Source: an uncultured Bdellovibrionales bacterium (GTDB taxonomy: Bacteria > Bdellovibrionota > Bdellovibrionia > Bdellovibrionales > JAMPXM01). From it: 23,168 nt of DNA. Shown one piece after another: positions 14,737-21,916 of this stretch. The position numbers and the translations under genes are program-made. Positions within the stretch are counted from its first letter, which is position 1. Each line of letters starts with the position of its first letter. The DNA lies in contig CALBDW010000122.1 of the NCBI GenBank assembly GCA_937927435.1, positions 1 to 23,168 of the forward strand, given 5' to 3'. The notes beneath the pieces were generated by a model. It saw nothing but the letters and a program-made list of their open reading frames with translations. It was not told where the DNA came from and ran no database searches.

Positions 14737-15762
14737 GTGGCAAATACCAAAAAGCGCCAGATGGCGGAGTTTGCACCCTTTATCATGCAAAATATCCAAT
14801 CCCTTCAGGGGCGCGAGGTCCTGATCGTCGGGGATATCGGTTTGGACGAATACGTTCTGGGTCAAGTTCGCCGGATCAGCCCCGAAGCGCCGGTTCCCGT
14901 GGTTGAAGTCGAAAAAGAAGAAGGGCGGTTGGGGCTTGCGGCGAACGTTGCGCAAAACATCGCGAGCCTCGGGGGGGTGCCGCGACTGGTCTCAGTCGTC
15001 GGGCACGATGGTGCCGCCGATCAATTAAGCAAACTTCTGACGGGGGCGGGGGTGTCCCCTGAGCATCTCGTCCGCGACGATTCTCGTCCCACGACCCGAA
15101 AGCTTCGGGTGATGGTGCAAAACCACCATATCGTGCGCGTCGACTACGAGCGCCGCCAGTTTATCGACCGAGAAGTGGAGGACGCGATTCTCGAGCGCGT
15201 GCGGGAGCTGGTCCCGAGAACTGGCGCCGTGATCATCCAAGATTACGCCAAGGGCGTGATCAGCGAACGCCTCGTTCAGGAAATTGTTAGACTCAGCCGC
15301 ACGCACGGGAAACGGGTGGTGGTGGATCCGCACCGCACGTCGCCGGTTCGTATGTACCGGGGGGTCGACTTGATGACTCCGAACTTCGACGAGGCTGTCG
15401 CGCTGTCGGGGATTCAAGAAGACGATCTTCGGAAAGACCCGACGCTTCTCGATAAACGCGGACGCTTCCTCATGGAGGCGATCGGTTCCCAGCGAATGGT
15501 CATTACGCTCGGCAAAGACGGGATGCGTATCTTTGAAAACGGGGAAAGCATCGATTTCCCGACAAACGCTCGCCAGGTCTTCGACGTGACGGGGGCTGGC
15601 GATACGGTTGTAGCGGCTCTGGCGTTGGCTTGGGGATCGGGCTTCACACTCGAGCAGGCTTGCGCGCTCGCCAACTTCGCCGCGGGCGTCGTCGTCGGAA
15701 AAGTCGGCTGTGTTCCATGCACGGTTGAAGAACTTTTAGAGTCCGTCCGGAGTGTAACATAA
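14737..15762 (+). CDS. hldE: D-glycero-beta-D-manno-heptose-7-phosphate kinase (HldE/RfaE kinase domain)
   Basis: A ribokinase-fold enzyme of 341 residues corresponding to the N-terminal half of HldE (RfaE domain I). It phosphorylates heptose-7-phosphate at O-1 for the ADP-heptose used in LPS inner core. Recognisable blocks are VLIVGDIGLDEYVLGQV, RISPEAPVPVVEVEKEE, LAANVAQNIASLGG, the QDYAKGV strand, VVVDPHR, TPNFDEA and the C-terminal anion hole DVTGAGDTVVAAL with catalytic Asp289. The nucleotidyltransferase half found in enterobacterial HldE is missing, so an HldC-type adenylyltransferase should be encoded elsewhere. The frame starts further upstream, but the GTG at 14737 has GGGGAGG five bases before it. 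It is the first gene of the plus-strand run after a divergent promoter region. Confusion with another PfkB kinase is unlikely given the RISPEAP motif. Confidence 0.9.
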   Translation: MANTKKRQMAEFAPFIMQNIQSLQGREVLIVGDIGLDEYVLGQVRRISPEAPVPVVEVEKEEGRLGLAANVAQNIASLGGVPRLVSVVGHDGAADQLSKLLTGAGVSPEHLVRDDSRPTTRKLRVMVQNHHIVRVDYERRQFIDREVEDAILERVRELVPRTGAVIIQDYAKGVISERLVQEIVRLSRTHGKRVVVDPHRTSPVRMYRGVDLMTPNFDEAVALSGIQEDDLRKDPTLLDKRGRFLMEAIGSQRMVITLGKDGMRIFENGESIDFPTNARQVFDVTGAGDTVVAALALAWGSGFTLEQACALANFAAGVVVGKVGCVPCTVEELLESVRSVT

Positions 15763-15855
15763 GTCTTTGAAATCTCTCGAGGAAATGCGGGCTCGATCGG
15801 GCTAAGGGAATTCTTGTCGCATTCCGCCATCAGGCGTGGTAAAAGATCGGCCCTC

Positions 15856-17034
15856 ATGACAGATCTGCAAATTCGAGAAAATTCGGACATTGCCGTGAAC
15901 TGCGATGCAATGGACTCGGTCGTTCCGACTCCGGGTGCATTGGAGTCAATGCCGGCCAAAGAGGTCAAAAGGGAAACGAAGAATTTCTACGATTACACGC
16001 TTCCGGAACTCGAAGCCCTTTTGACGGGTCTTGGAAAAGAAAAGTATCGCGCGCAGCAAGTTTTCAAATGGGTTTACGACAAGCGCGTTGAGAACTTCGA
16101 AGAGATGTCGAACGTCTCGAAGGCATTCCGCGCGGAGCTGCCCAAGATCTTTCACTTTGAACGGTTGCGCCCGCTGACCGAACTCAAGTCGAAGGACGGA
16201 ACGCGTAAGTGGCTCTTCGATATCGGCGATGGCCTTACGATCGAGTCGGTTTTGATCCCGCACAAGGACCGCCTCACGCTTTGCATATCCAGCGAGGTGG
16301 GTTGCAACATGGCGTGCCGTTTTTGCTTTACCGGAAAGCAAAAGCTCAAGCGTCGTCTTACCACCGGGCAAATCATCGGCCAGTTCCTGCACGTGCAGGA
16401 CACTCTTGCGCGTGAGGGTGCGCGTATCACGAACATCGTCTTCATGGGGATGGGCGAGCCGCTCGATAACCCCGACGCGGTTTTCCGGGCTATCGAAATT
16501 CTGCATGAGCCGCACGGGATCAATTTCTCCAGGCGGAAGATCACGGTTTCGACCTCAGGAATCGTTCCCTTGATTCCGTTGGTCACGAAATCGGGAGCCC
16601 GTTTGGCTGTGAGCTTGAACGCTCCCAATAATGAGATTCGTAACCAAGTCATGCCGATCAACAAGAAGTGGAATATTTGGGAGCTTCTCGACGCTTGCCG
16701 CGAGCATGCGCGTGAGTCGGGAGATCGCGTGACGTTCGAATACGTCTTGCTGAAAGGTGTGACCGATCGGATCGAGCAGGCGCGGGAGTTATGGGAACTC
16801 GTTCGCGATATCCCGTGCAAGATCAACCTGATTCCCTTTAACGAACATCCGGGATCAGGCTTCGAACGACCGACGCCCGAGAGCGTGCTGGCCTTCCAAA
16901 ACGAATTGATCCGTCTGGGCGCGCATGTTCTCCTACGTCGAACAATGGGACGCGACATCTATGCGGCTTGCGGGCAACTGACGTCGAAGTTCGACGGCCG
17001 CCCTGAGCGCATGGATGTGAATCCTGGTTTGTAA
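15856..17034 (+). CDS. rlmN: Dual-specificity 23S rRNA/tRNA adenine C2-methyltransferase
   Basis: A radical-SAM enzyme that methylates C2 of A2503 in 23S rRNA and of A37 in some tRNAs. The radical-SAM cluster motif is CNMACRFC (Cys about 150, 154, 157). Other signatures are KYRAQQVFKWVY in the N-terminal domain, MGMGEPLDN, ITVSTSGIVPLIP, VSLNAPNNEIR, NLIPFNEHPGS and the closing RDIYAACGQL, which holds the methyl-carrying Cys (about 372). The start is uncertain. The ATG at 15856 (392 residues) lacks a clear ribosome binding site. A TTG at 15814 has AAGGGA upstream, but it may overlap a promoter. The ATG at 15949 has GGAG three bases upstream and gives 361 residues, the usual family size. It lies 90 bp or more after hldE and about 40 bp before the PfkB kinase gene. 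Confidence 0.95.
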   Translation: MTDLQIRENSDIAVNCDAMDSVVPTPGALESMPAKEVKRETKNFYDYTLPELEALLTGLGKEKYRAQQVFKWVYDKRVENFEEMSNVSKAFRAELPKIFHFERLRPLTELKSKDGTRKWLFDIGDGLTIESVLIPHKDRLTLCISSEVGCNMACRFCFTGKQKLKRRLTTGQIIGQFLHVQDTLAREGARITNIVFMGMGEPLDNPDAVFRAIEILHEPHGINFSRRKITVSTSGIVPLIPLVTKSGARLAVSLNAPNNEIRNQVMPINKKWNIWELLDACREHARESGDRVTFEYVLLKGVTDRIEQARELWELVRDIPCKINLIPFNEHPGSGFERPTPESVLAFQNELIRLGAHVLLRRTMGRDIYAACGQLTSKFDGRPERMDVNPGL

Positions 17035-17076
17035 ACGATTGTCTTAATGGAACGATAAGCCTCTCGGAGCGCGCTT

Positions 17077-17982
17077 ATGTCTGAAATTCTCGTTGTCGGA
17101 AGTTTGGCCTATGACTCAATCCGCACGCCCCATGGAAGCGTGGAGCGTACGCTCGGCGGTAGCGCGAATTACTTCAGCTTGGCCGCGAGCCTTTACTCGA
17201 AAGTGCGCGTCGTCGGCGTCGTCGGCGAGGATTACGCGGACGCGGATCTCGAGTTGTTGGTGTCCCGTGGGGTTGATTTGAAGGGGCTGCAGAAGCAAAG
17301 GGGTAAAACTTTCCATTGGAAAGGCGAGTACAAAGACGACATGAACGAGGCGATCACGTTGGCTACCGAGCTCAACGTGTTCGAGCACTTCAATCCCGAA
17401 ATTCCCGACGAGTATAAAAACTCGAAGTACGTCTTTTTGGCGAACATCGACCCTGTTCTTCAGCTTCGCGTACTCAAGCAGATCGAAAGCCCGAAACTCG
17501 TTGCGAGCGACACGATGAATTTCTGGATTAACTCGAAGTTCGACGATTTGAAGAAAGTGCTCGCGAAAGTCGACGTCCTTCTCATCAATGAAGGTGAAGC
17601 CGACTTGATTTCCAAGAAAACGAACGCTATCGCGGCTGCGCGTGAAATCCTCGCTCTGGGGCCCAAAGCTGTTGTTATCAAACGTGGCGAGTATGGGTTT
17701 GTTCTCTACACGAAAGAAGGCTACTTCATTTTGCCGGCCTATCCGGTTGCCGAAGTCATGGACCCGACGGGGGCCGGAGACACCTTCGCCGGCGCGTTCT
17801 TCGGCTACCTGGCGAAACAGGACAAAGGTTTTGATCTCACGGTCATCAAGCAAGCATGTGTTCAAGGGGTGCTGCTGGCGAGCTTCACGGTTCAGTCGTT
17901 TGGAGTCGAGCGCTTGAAGACGCTCACCTGGACTGAAGTCGAGAATCGAGGCCGCGAATACTTGAAAGTGACCACACTTTAG
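17077..17982 (+). CDS. PfkB/ribokinase-family sugar or nucleoside kinase
   Basis: A 301-residue member of the PfkB family, which phosphorylates sugars or nucleosides with ATP. The first strand EILVVGSLAYDSI, the GGSANYFSLAASL motif of signature 1 (about 25-37), VGVVGEDYAD, the VLLINEGEADLI strand and the signature 2 block DPTGAGDTFAGAF with catalytic Asp235 are all intact. GGAG lies seven bases before the ATG. Substrate cannot be read from sequence: the region between the two signatures (KTFHWKGEYKDDMNEAITLA) is not one I can link to ribokinase, fructokinase or adenosine kinase. It follows rlmN by about 40 bp and may be co-transcribed with it. Confidence 0.87.
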   Translation: MSEILVVGSLAYDSIRTPHGSVERTLGGSANYFSLAASLYSKVRVVGVVGEDYADADLELLVSRGVDLKGLQKQRGKTFHWKGEYKDDMNEAITLATELNVFEHFNPEIPDEYKNSKYVFLANIDPVLQLRVLKQIESPKLVASDTMNFWINSKFDDLKKVLAKVDVLLINEGEADLISKKTNAIAAAREILALGPKAVVIKRGEYGFVLYTKEGYFILPAYPVAEVMDPTGAGDTFAGAFFGYLAKQDKGFDLTVIKQACVQGVLLASFTVQSFGVERLKTLTWTEVENRGREYLKVTTL

Positions 17983-18083
17983 TCCTGGTCTGGAAATAAA
18001 AAGGGCCGATTCGTTAAATATCCGCGCTTTTTGCTCCGATCCGCTCAAAGAAAGGGCTGGATTTTCCGATAGATATAACGAGC

Positions 18084-19337
18084 ATGGGCGCGAAACGGAA
18101 AAAGAAGCCACGAGCGGCTCAACATCTCATTGACTCTCTCCTGGATGAGAAAACGCCGTCGCCGAGCAAATCGGAGACAAGCGGAGTCGTCTATCTTCGT
18201 GAAGTCTCCGAAGCCGAGGAGCCGACCTCACCTCAGGCTGTCGTCGAAGCAGAAAGCTCGTCGGGAAGTAAATCCGTTTCGCTGATCAACGCCGAAGCTC
18301 ACGAGTTGCAGGCCGATTTGGAACTCGAGCGTACCGGTCTTCACCGCAACGGAGAGGTTCAAGAACTTCCGCAGCTCAGTGTGGTGATCAGCAGCGATAG
18401 CGCCGTCTTCAAGTCTGAGCCGGAGGAAAACTCGGATCCGGATCCTGTGTTCGGTCCGGCGGAAGACGACCAGGCGGAGTCGACCCAAGAGCCGGACGAA
18501 GACAAAACGATCCGTCTCGATGCGGGCACGCAAAAACGCGGGCTCAGTGTCGTTTCATCTTCGGATGCCACGACGATTGAGTCGGGTCATAAGGATCCGT
18601 CGGGAGATGAATCCGCGTTCGGCGGTTCTCCTTTCGAAGGAGGGCTGACGGAACTCAAAACGTCGATGAAACAGAGCCATGAGTTCGGCATAGCGTCCCC
18701 GCGTTTGGGTGGTCCGCTCGGCGGTGCGGCCGTGGGATACTCGTCGACGGAAGCGGCTCTCAGGCAGTCGGAAAGCCTAAGGATCGCGCAAGCGCGTATT
18801 ACCGAGCTTGAGGCGGAAATCGAGCGCCTGCGCCGGGACAATGAGAAACTTGCGACGGCTGGCGAAACTTTGAGCCGTCGGACCGAGGAGCTCATAGCCA
18901 AGATCGAAAGTCTCGAAGGCCAAAAGAAAGAGGCAGAGCGCATTCACGAAGAAGAGAAGAAGGTGCTCCGCGGCCAGGTCCAACAGAAGGAGCGAGAAAT
19001 CGGCGAGCTGCGCGGTCAGATAGAGGAAATGGAGGCCCGGCTCGAGAACAACTTCAAGAAAATCCGGGTGCGGGAGCGGGAGCTGGAGCACCGGCTTGAG
19101 ATCGTTCGCTTGGAATCGCAAACTCTAATCAGCGCCAAGGATAAGATGATCTTGGAATTGAAGCGGCAGATCGACCAGCTCACGCACGAAAACGAATACG
19201 GAAAACAGAAAACGCAAGAGCTCTACAATCAATACAAGGAAAAGCAGGAGACCGTGCGCCGCGTGGTTCGTGCGCTGCGCATCGCGCTCACCATGCTCGA
19301 GGGTGAAGAAGACAGCGGCTCGAAGAAATCCGAGTAG
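18084..19337 (+). CDS. Acidic low-complexity / coiled-coil protein of unknown function
   Basis: A 417-residue protein with three parts. Residues 1-15 are basic (GAKRKKKPRAAQ). Residues 20-210 are Ser/Glu/Asp-rich and probably disordered, with an internal near-repeat: LSVVISSDSAVF (98-109) and LSVVSSSDATTI (154-165). Residues 215-400 form a long heptad-patterned coiled coil (ARITELEAEIERLRRDNEKL, IESLEGQKKEAERIHEEEKK, LRGQIEEMEARLENNF). The tail is acidic then KKSE. There is no signal peptide or membrane helix, so it should be cytoplasmic. A TIRL sequence in DEDKTIRLDAG has the pThr-x-x-Leu spacing that FHA domains can read, but phosphorylation is speculation. I do not recognise the family. 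About 100 bp separates it from the kinase gene upstream, and the ribosome binding site (AACGAGC) is weak. Confidence 0.8.
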   Translation: MGAKRKKKPRAAQHLIDSLLDEKTPSPSKSETSGVVYLREVSEAEEPTSPQAVVEAESSSGSKSVSLINAEAHELQADLELERTGLHRNGEVQELPQLSVVISSDSAVFKSEPEENSDPDPVFGPAEDDQAESTQEPDEDKTIRLDAGTQKRGLSVVSSSDATTIESGHKDPSGDESAFGGSPFEGGLTELKTSMKQSHEFGIASPRLGGPLGGAAVGYSSTEAALRQSESLRIAQARITELEAEIERLRRDNEKLATAGETLSRRTEELIAKIESLEGQKKEAERIHEEEKKVLRGQVQQKEREIGELRGQIEEMEARLENNFKKIRVRERELEHRLEIVRLESQTLISAKDKMILELKRQIDQLTHENEYGKQKTQELYNQYKEKQETVRRVVRALRIALTMLEGEEDSGSKKSE

Positions 19338-19448
19338 CGCTCCCCGAACTGTTCAGTCGTTCTCCTTGTGGGCCGCACGTGTAATACTGTAGAAAAATCG
19401 GAATGAGGTGGGACTCGAAACGGATTTCGCGGTGGATTAATTTGGGCG

Positions 19449-20528
19449 ATGAAGAAAATCAAGTTGGTCATCAGTGATTTGCATCTCGGCCGGGGTCGCA
19501 CGCTCGATGGAGGAGCCACGAACTCCCTAGAGGAGTTTTACTACGGCCAAAAATTCGTCGAGTTTCTCCACTACTATTGCTCCGGCGAATACAAGGACTA
19601 CGAAGTCGAGTTGATCATCAACGGTGATTTTCTGAACTTCCTTCAGGTCGATTACCGCGGCCATTTCCTGACGGTCGTCACCGAGTCTGTTTCATTGGAG
19701 AAGCTCAAAAGCATCGTCGTGGGCCACAAGGAAGTGTTCGATGCCTTGCGGGAATTCGCCAATTTCCCGAACCGTTCGATCACCTATATCGTCGGAAACC
19801 ATGACCAGTGCATGCTTTGGCCGGCGACGCGCGCATATCTCAACGAGGTCCTGCAAACGTCGGTTAAGTACAAAAACATCGTTTACTTCTTCGATGGCGT
19901 GCATATCGAGCACGGCCACATGCACGAAGCGGCCAACCGCTTCGACCCAAAGAGGCTTTTCCTCAAGAAGAATCTGCCTGAACCGATTTTGAACCTGCCA
20001 TTCGGCTCGATTTTCTTCGTCGACTTCGTCTTGAGGCTCAAGCACGTACACCCGCACATCGACAAAGTTCGGCCTTTCAATCGGATGGTGCGGTGGGCAT
20101 TGATGAACGAATTCTGGTTCACGATCAAGTCGCTCTTTAGCCTTTTTGTTTACTTCACGAAAGCGGCTTTACGGAAAGACCCCCGCCGTCAAGTTTCGCT
20201 GCGCCGGATTCTCCAAGTCATCGCGGAGAGCGCGATCTTCCCGGATCTCAGCGAAGCGGCCCGGCGTATCCTCGCCGATGATCGCGTCCACATCGTGATT
20301 TTCGGCCACACCCATGTCTATCAGTACCGCCAGTGGGCGGCCGACAAGGAGTATTTCAACACCGGCACTTGGACCGAGATCACTTCTCTCGACATTCCTT
20401 CGCTCGGAAAGATCACGAAGCTCACCTACGTGCTTCTCGAGTACCCTGAAGACGGCGGACGCCCGCGCGGCCGCTTAAAGGAGTGGCGCGGCTACCACCG
20501 AATCGAGGAAGACATTGCGATTTCCTAA
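19449..20528 (+). CDS. Calcineurin-like metallophosphoesterase with a membrane-seeking insertion
   Basis: A 359-residue binuclear metallophosphoesterase. All metal motifs are present: DLHLG (Asp10, His12), NGDF (Asp60), GNHDQ (Asn117, His118), the HGHMH segment (His155, 157, 159) and GHTH (His287, His289). LpxH, the lipid A UDP-2,3-diacylglucosamine hydrolase, shares this order but is only about 240 residues. Here about 100 extra residues sit between HGHMH and GHTH and include two hydrophobic stretches (about 183-197 and 222-240: FGSIFFVDFVLRL and FWFTIKSLFSLFVYF). That pattern suggests membrane contact and fits a lipid substrate. Neighbouring envelope genes make an LPS role possible but not proven. 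The ATG has no strong ribosome binding site; an AT-rich TGTAATACT near 19378-19386 may belong to a promoter. Confidence 0.85.
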   Translation: MKKIKLVISDLHLGRGRTLDGGATNSLEEFYYGQKFVEFLHYYCSGEYKDYEVELIINGDFLNFLQVDYRGHFLTVVTESVSLEKLKSIVVGHKEVFDALREFANFPNRSITYIVGNHDQCMLWPATRAYLNEVLQTSVKYKNIVYFFDGVHIEHGHMHEAANRFDPKRLFLKKNLPEPILNLPFGSIFFVDFVLRLKHVHPHIDKVRPFNRMVRWALMNEFWFTIKSLFSLFVYFTKAALRKDPRRQVSLRRILQVIAESAIFPDLSEAARRILADDRVHIVIFGHTHVYQYRQWAADKEYFNTGTWTEITSLDIPSLGKITKLTYVLLEYPEDGGRPRGRLKEWRGYHRIEEDIAIS

Positions 20529-20608
20529 GCTGATTACGGTTGCGTAACAAACTGATTCACCTCTGCGTGCGAGCCGACTAGTTCTGAAACGGCTAAATCG
20601 AGAGATGG

Positions 20609-20636
20609 TTTCAGCGAAAAGCATCAATGTTAATAT
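20609..20636 (+). promoter_or_regulatory. Candidate promoter of the secreted FGE-like gene
   Basis: TTTCAG (20609-20614) and TAATAT (20631-20636) are separated by 16 bases. Transcription would begin near 20643, about 75 bases before the GTG start. The rest of the 190-bp region 20529-20718 shows no gene or strong terminator, apart from a small TTACG/CGTAA hairpin right after the upstream stop. Confidence 0.35.
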
Positions 20637-20718
20637 GAAATCTCGGGCCGTAGGAGCTCTCGACATGAATCGGCTCTGATCTGACATATTGAGAGTCGAT
20701 ACGGCAGAGGAGAACATA

Positions 20719-21747
20719 GTGATTTTCGAAGCGAAAGCGCTTCATTCATCCGTTGTCGCGATGTTGTTCTCGCTCTCTGCGCTTGCAGCGAGTGGTCCGG
20801 TTAATGGGGGCACTGGCTATGTGATCGACCATGGTGATAGCGCCGTGATCGATAAGCACGGAGTTAAGAAGAAGGTTAAGAATAATCACGCGTCGGGGCG
20901 GGCGATCTTCGTCCCACTCAAAAGTTCCACCGAATGGTCGACGTTTATCGCGAAGCCTCCGGCCGGGGTGACGATAGAAGACGCATTGACCTGTCCTACT
21001 GGATACATTTTGGTTCCCGGGAATCCCACGTTCGGCACGAGTGACTTCTGTGTGGCGAAGTATGAGATGAAAAATGTGGGAGGAGTGGCGACATCGCAAG
21101 CTTCGGGTAAGCCATGGGTGAATATCAATCGGAATGATGCGCGAGCAAAGTGCCAGAGCCTCGGAACTGGATATAAGCTTATCAGCAATGCGCAGTGGCA
21201 GACGATTGCGAGAAATATCGAGCAGGTGGCGGCGAACTGGCAAAACGGCTCAGTGGGTTCGGGGGCTCTCAACCGCGGACATAGTACCGTTTCGCCCAGT
21301 GATTCCTTGGCTGCAAGCTCCAATGATAACGACGCATGCAGCGGCACCGGCCAGTCTTGTACCGGTTCTACCTGGAACTCGCTAAAGCGCACGCACAAGC
21401 TTTCCAACGGCGAAGTGATTTGGGATTTCTCGGGTAATGTATCGGAGTGGGTGAATGATGATTATTCGTCGCTGGGAGTGAATCCGGCGTTCGATAGCGG
21501 CAAATGGATTGAATTCACGAGCAGTAGTGTGGGAACGAACAATCGAAAGTTATTTGGTCCATCTAATTCTTCGTGGAGTTCGACACAAGCTGTGGGTAAG
21601 GTCTATGGAGGGTCCGCCGGGGGCATCTATCGGGGCGGTGCCTGGAACTCCATAACCGCGAATATCGGGATCTTCACGACATACCTAAACAACAAGACGG
21701 CGTTCTTGAACGCGTACATTGGTTTCCGGTGTGTCTACGATCCGTAA
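20719..21747 (+). CDS. Exported FGE-sulfatase / C-type-lectin-fold protein, possible DGR target
   Basis: A 342-residue secreted protein with an FGE-sulfatase (SUMF1)-type domain. GTG at 20719 has AGGAG six bases upstream; residues 1-25 form a signal peptide (core SVVAMLFSLSALAAS). Domain landmarks are CPTGYILVPGN (Cys92), DFCVAKYEM (Cys111), AKCQSLGTGYKLISNAQW (Cys145), the Cys207/Cys214 pair, IWDFSGNVSEWVND (about 236-249), and the end IYRGGAWN ... YIGFRCV (about 303-339). Six cysteines suggest up to three disulfides outside the cytoplasm. The cysteines that catalyse formylglycine formation are not present near the C-terminus, so it is more likely a binding module than an enzyme. The last 35 residues look like a DGR variable region (LNN, then twelve residues ending IGFR). 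Codon and base use are more AT-rich than in the neighbours, consistent with an accessory gene. The ligand is unknown. Confidence 0.85.
   Translation: MIFEAKALHSSVVAMLFSLSALAASGPVNGGTGYVIDHGDSAVIDKHGVKKKVKNNHASGRAIFVPLKSSTEWSTFIAKPPAGVTIEDALTCPTGYILVPGNPTFGTSDFCVAKYEMKNVGGVATSQASGKPWVNINRNDARAKCQSLGTGYKLISNAQWQTIARNIEQVAANWQNGSVGSGALNRGHSTVSPSDSLAASSNDNDACSGTGQSCTGSTWNSLKRTHKLSNGEVIWDFSGNVSEWVNDDYSSLGVNPAFDSGKWIEFTSSSVGTNNRKLFGPSNSSWSSTQAVGKVYGGSAGGIYRGGAWNSITANIGIFTTYLNNKTAFLNAYIGFRCVYDP
21631..21735 (+). other. Candidate DGR variable region (VR) at the 3' end of the FGE-like gene
   Basis: The segment runs from the Arg-Gly-Gly codons through the Phe-Arg-Cys-Val codons. It has fixed landmarks RGGAWN, IGIF, LNN and IGFRCV, separated by residues with Asn, Thr, Tyr, Ile and Phe codons of the A-derived type (AAC, ACG, ACA, TAC, ATC, TTC). 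This is the spacing I know from C-terminal variable regions of FGE/C-type-lectin DGR targets. No matching template repeat or reverse transcriptase gene is visible in the window, so the assignment rests on protein pattern only. Confidence 0.4.
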
Positions 21748-21815
21748 CCTTGAGTCGGAAAGCGCCGTCCGCGTCAGGAAATTGAGTTTCTTATCCTCAT
21801 CGATCAGTCCAATTT

Positions 21816-21836
21816 TGCGTCAATAAGGGTGACGCA
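21816..21836. promoter_or_regulatory. Palindrome TGCGTCA-N7-TGACGCA upstream of pgi
   Basis: A perfect 7-bp inverted repeat with a seven-base centre (ATAAGGG) lies 68 bp after the FGE-like gene and 80 bp before pgi. A TTTTT at 21843-21847 follows after six bases, so it could be a weak terminator of the FGE-like gene. Alternatively it is an operator just upstream of the possible pgi promoter. Confidence 0.4.
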
Positions 21837-21845
21837 TTGCGGTTT

Positions 21846-21874
21846 TTGCGTGTTCCCCATTTTCAAGTTAAAAA
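21846..21874 (+). promoter_or_regulatory. Candidate pgi promoter
   Basis: TTGCGT (21846-21851) and TAAAAA (21869-21874) are separated by 17 bases, about 40 bases before the pgi ATG. Both elements are only partial matches to consensus, so confidence is low. Confidence 0.28.
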
Positions 21875-21916
21875 GGTGGTTTCGCGGGCCTAAACGTATC
21901 GAGTTGGGGGAGCAGC

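Noticed and set aside
17116..18111. A 331-residue minus-strand frame opposite the PfkB kinase
   Set aside because: It lies entirely against a clear family member, and its composition is that of an antisense shadow.
20529..21916. A complete DGR with reverse transcriptase and template repeat next to the FGE-like gene
   Set aside because: No frame with a reverse-transcriptase signature is present, and no second copy of the variable-region sequence was found in the flanking non-coding DNA on either strand by eye.
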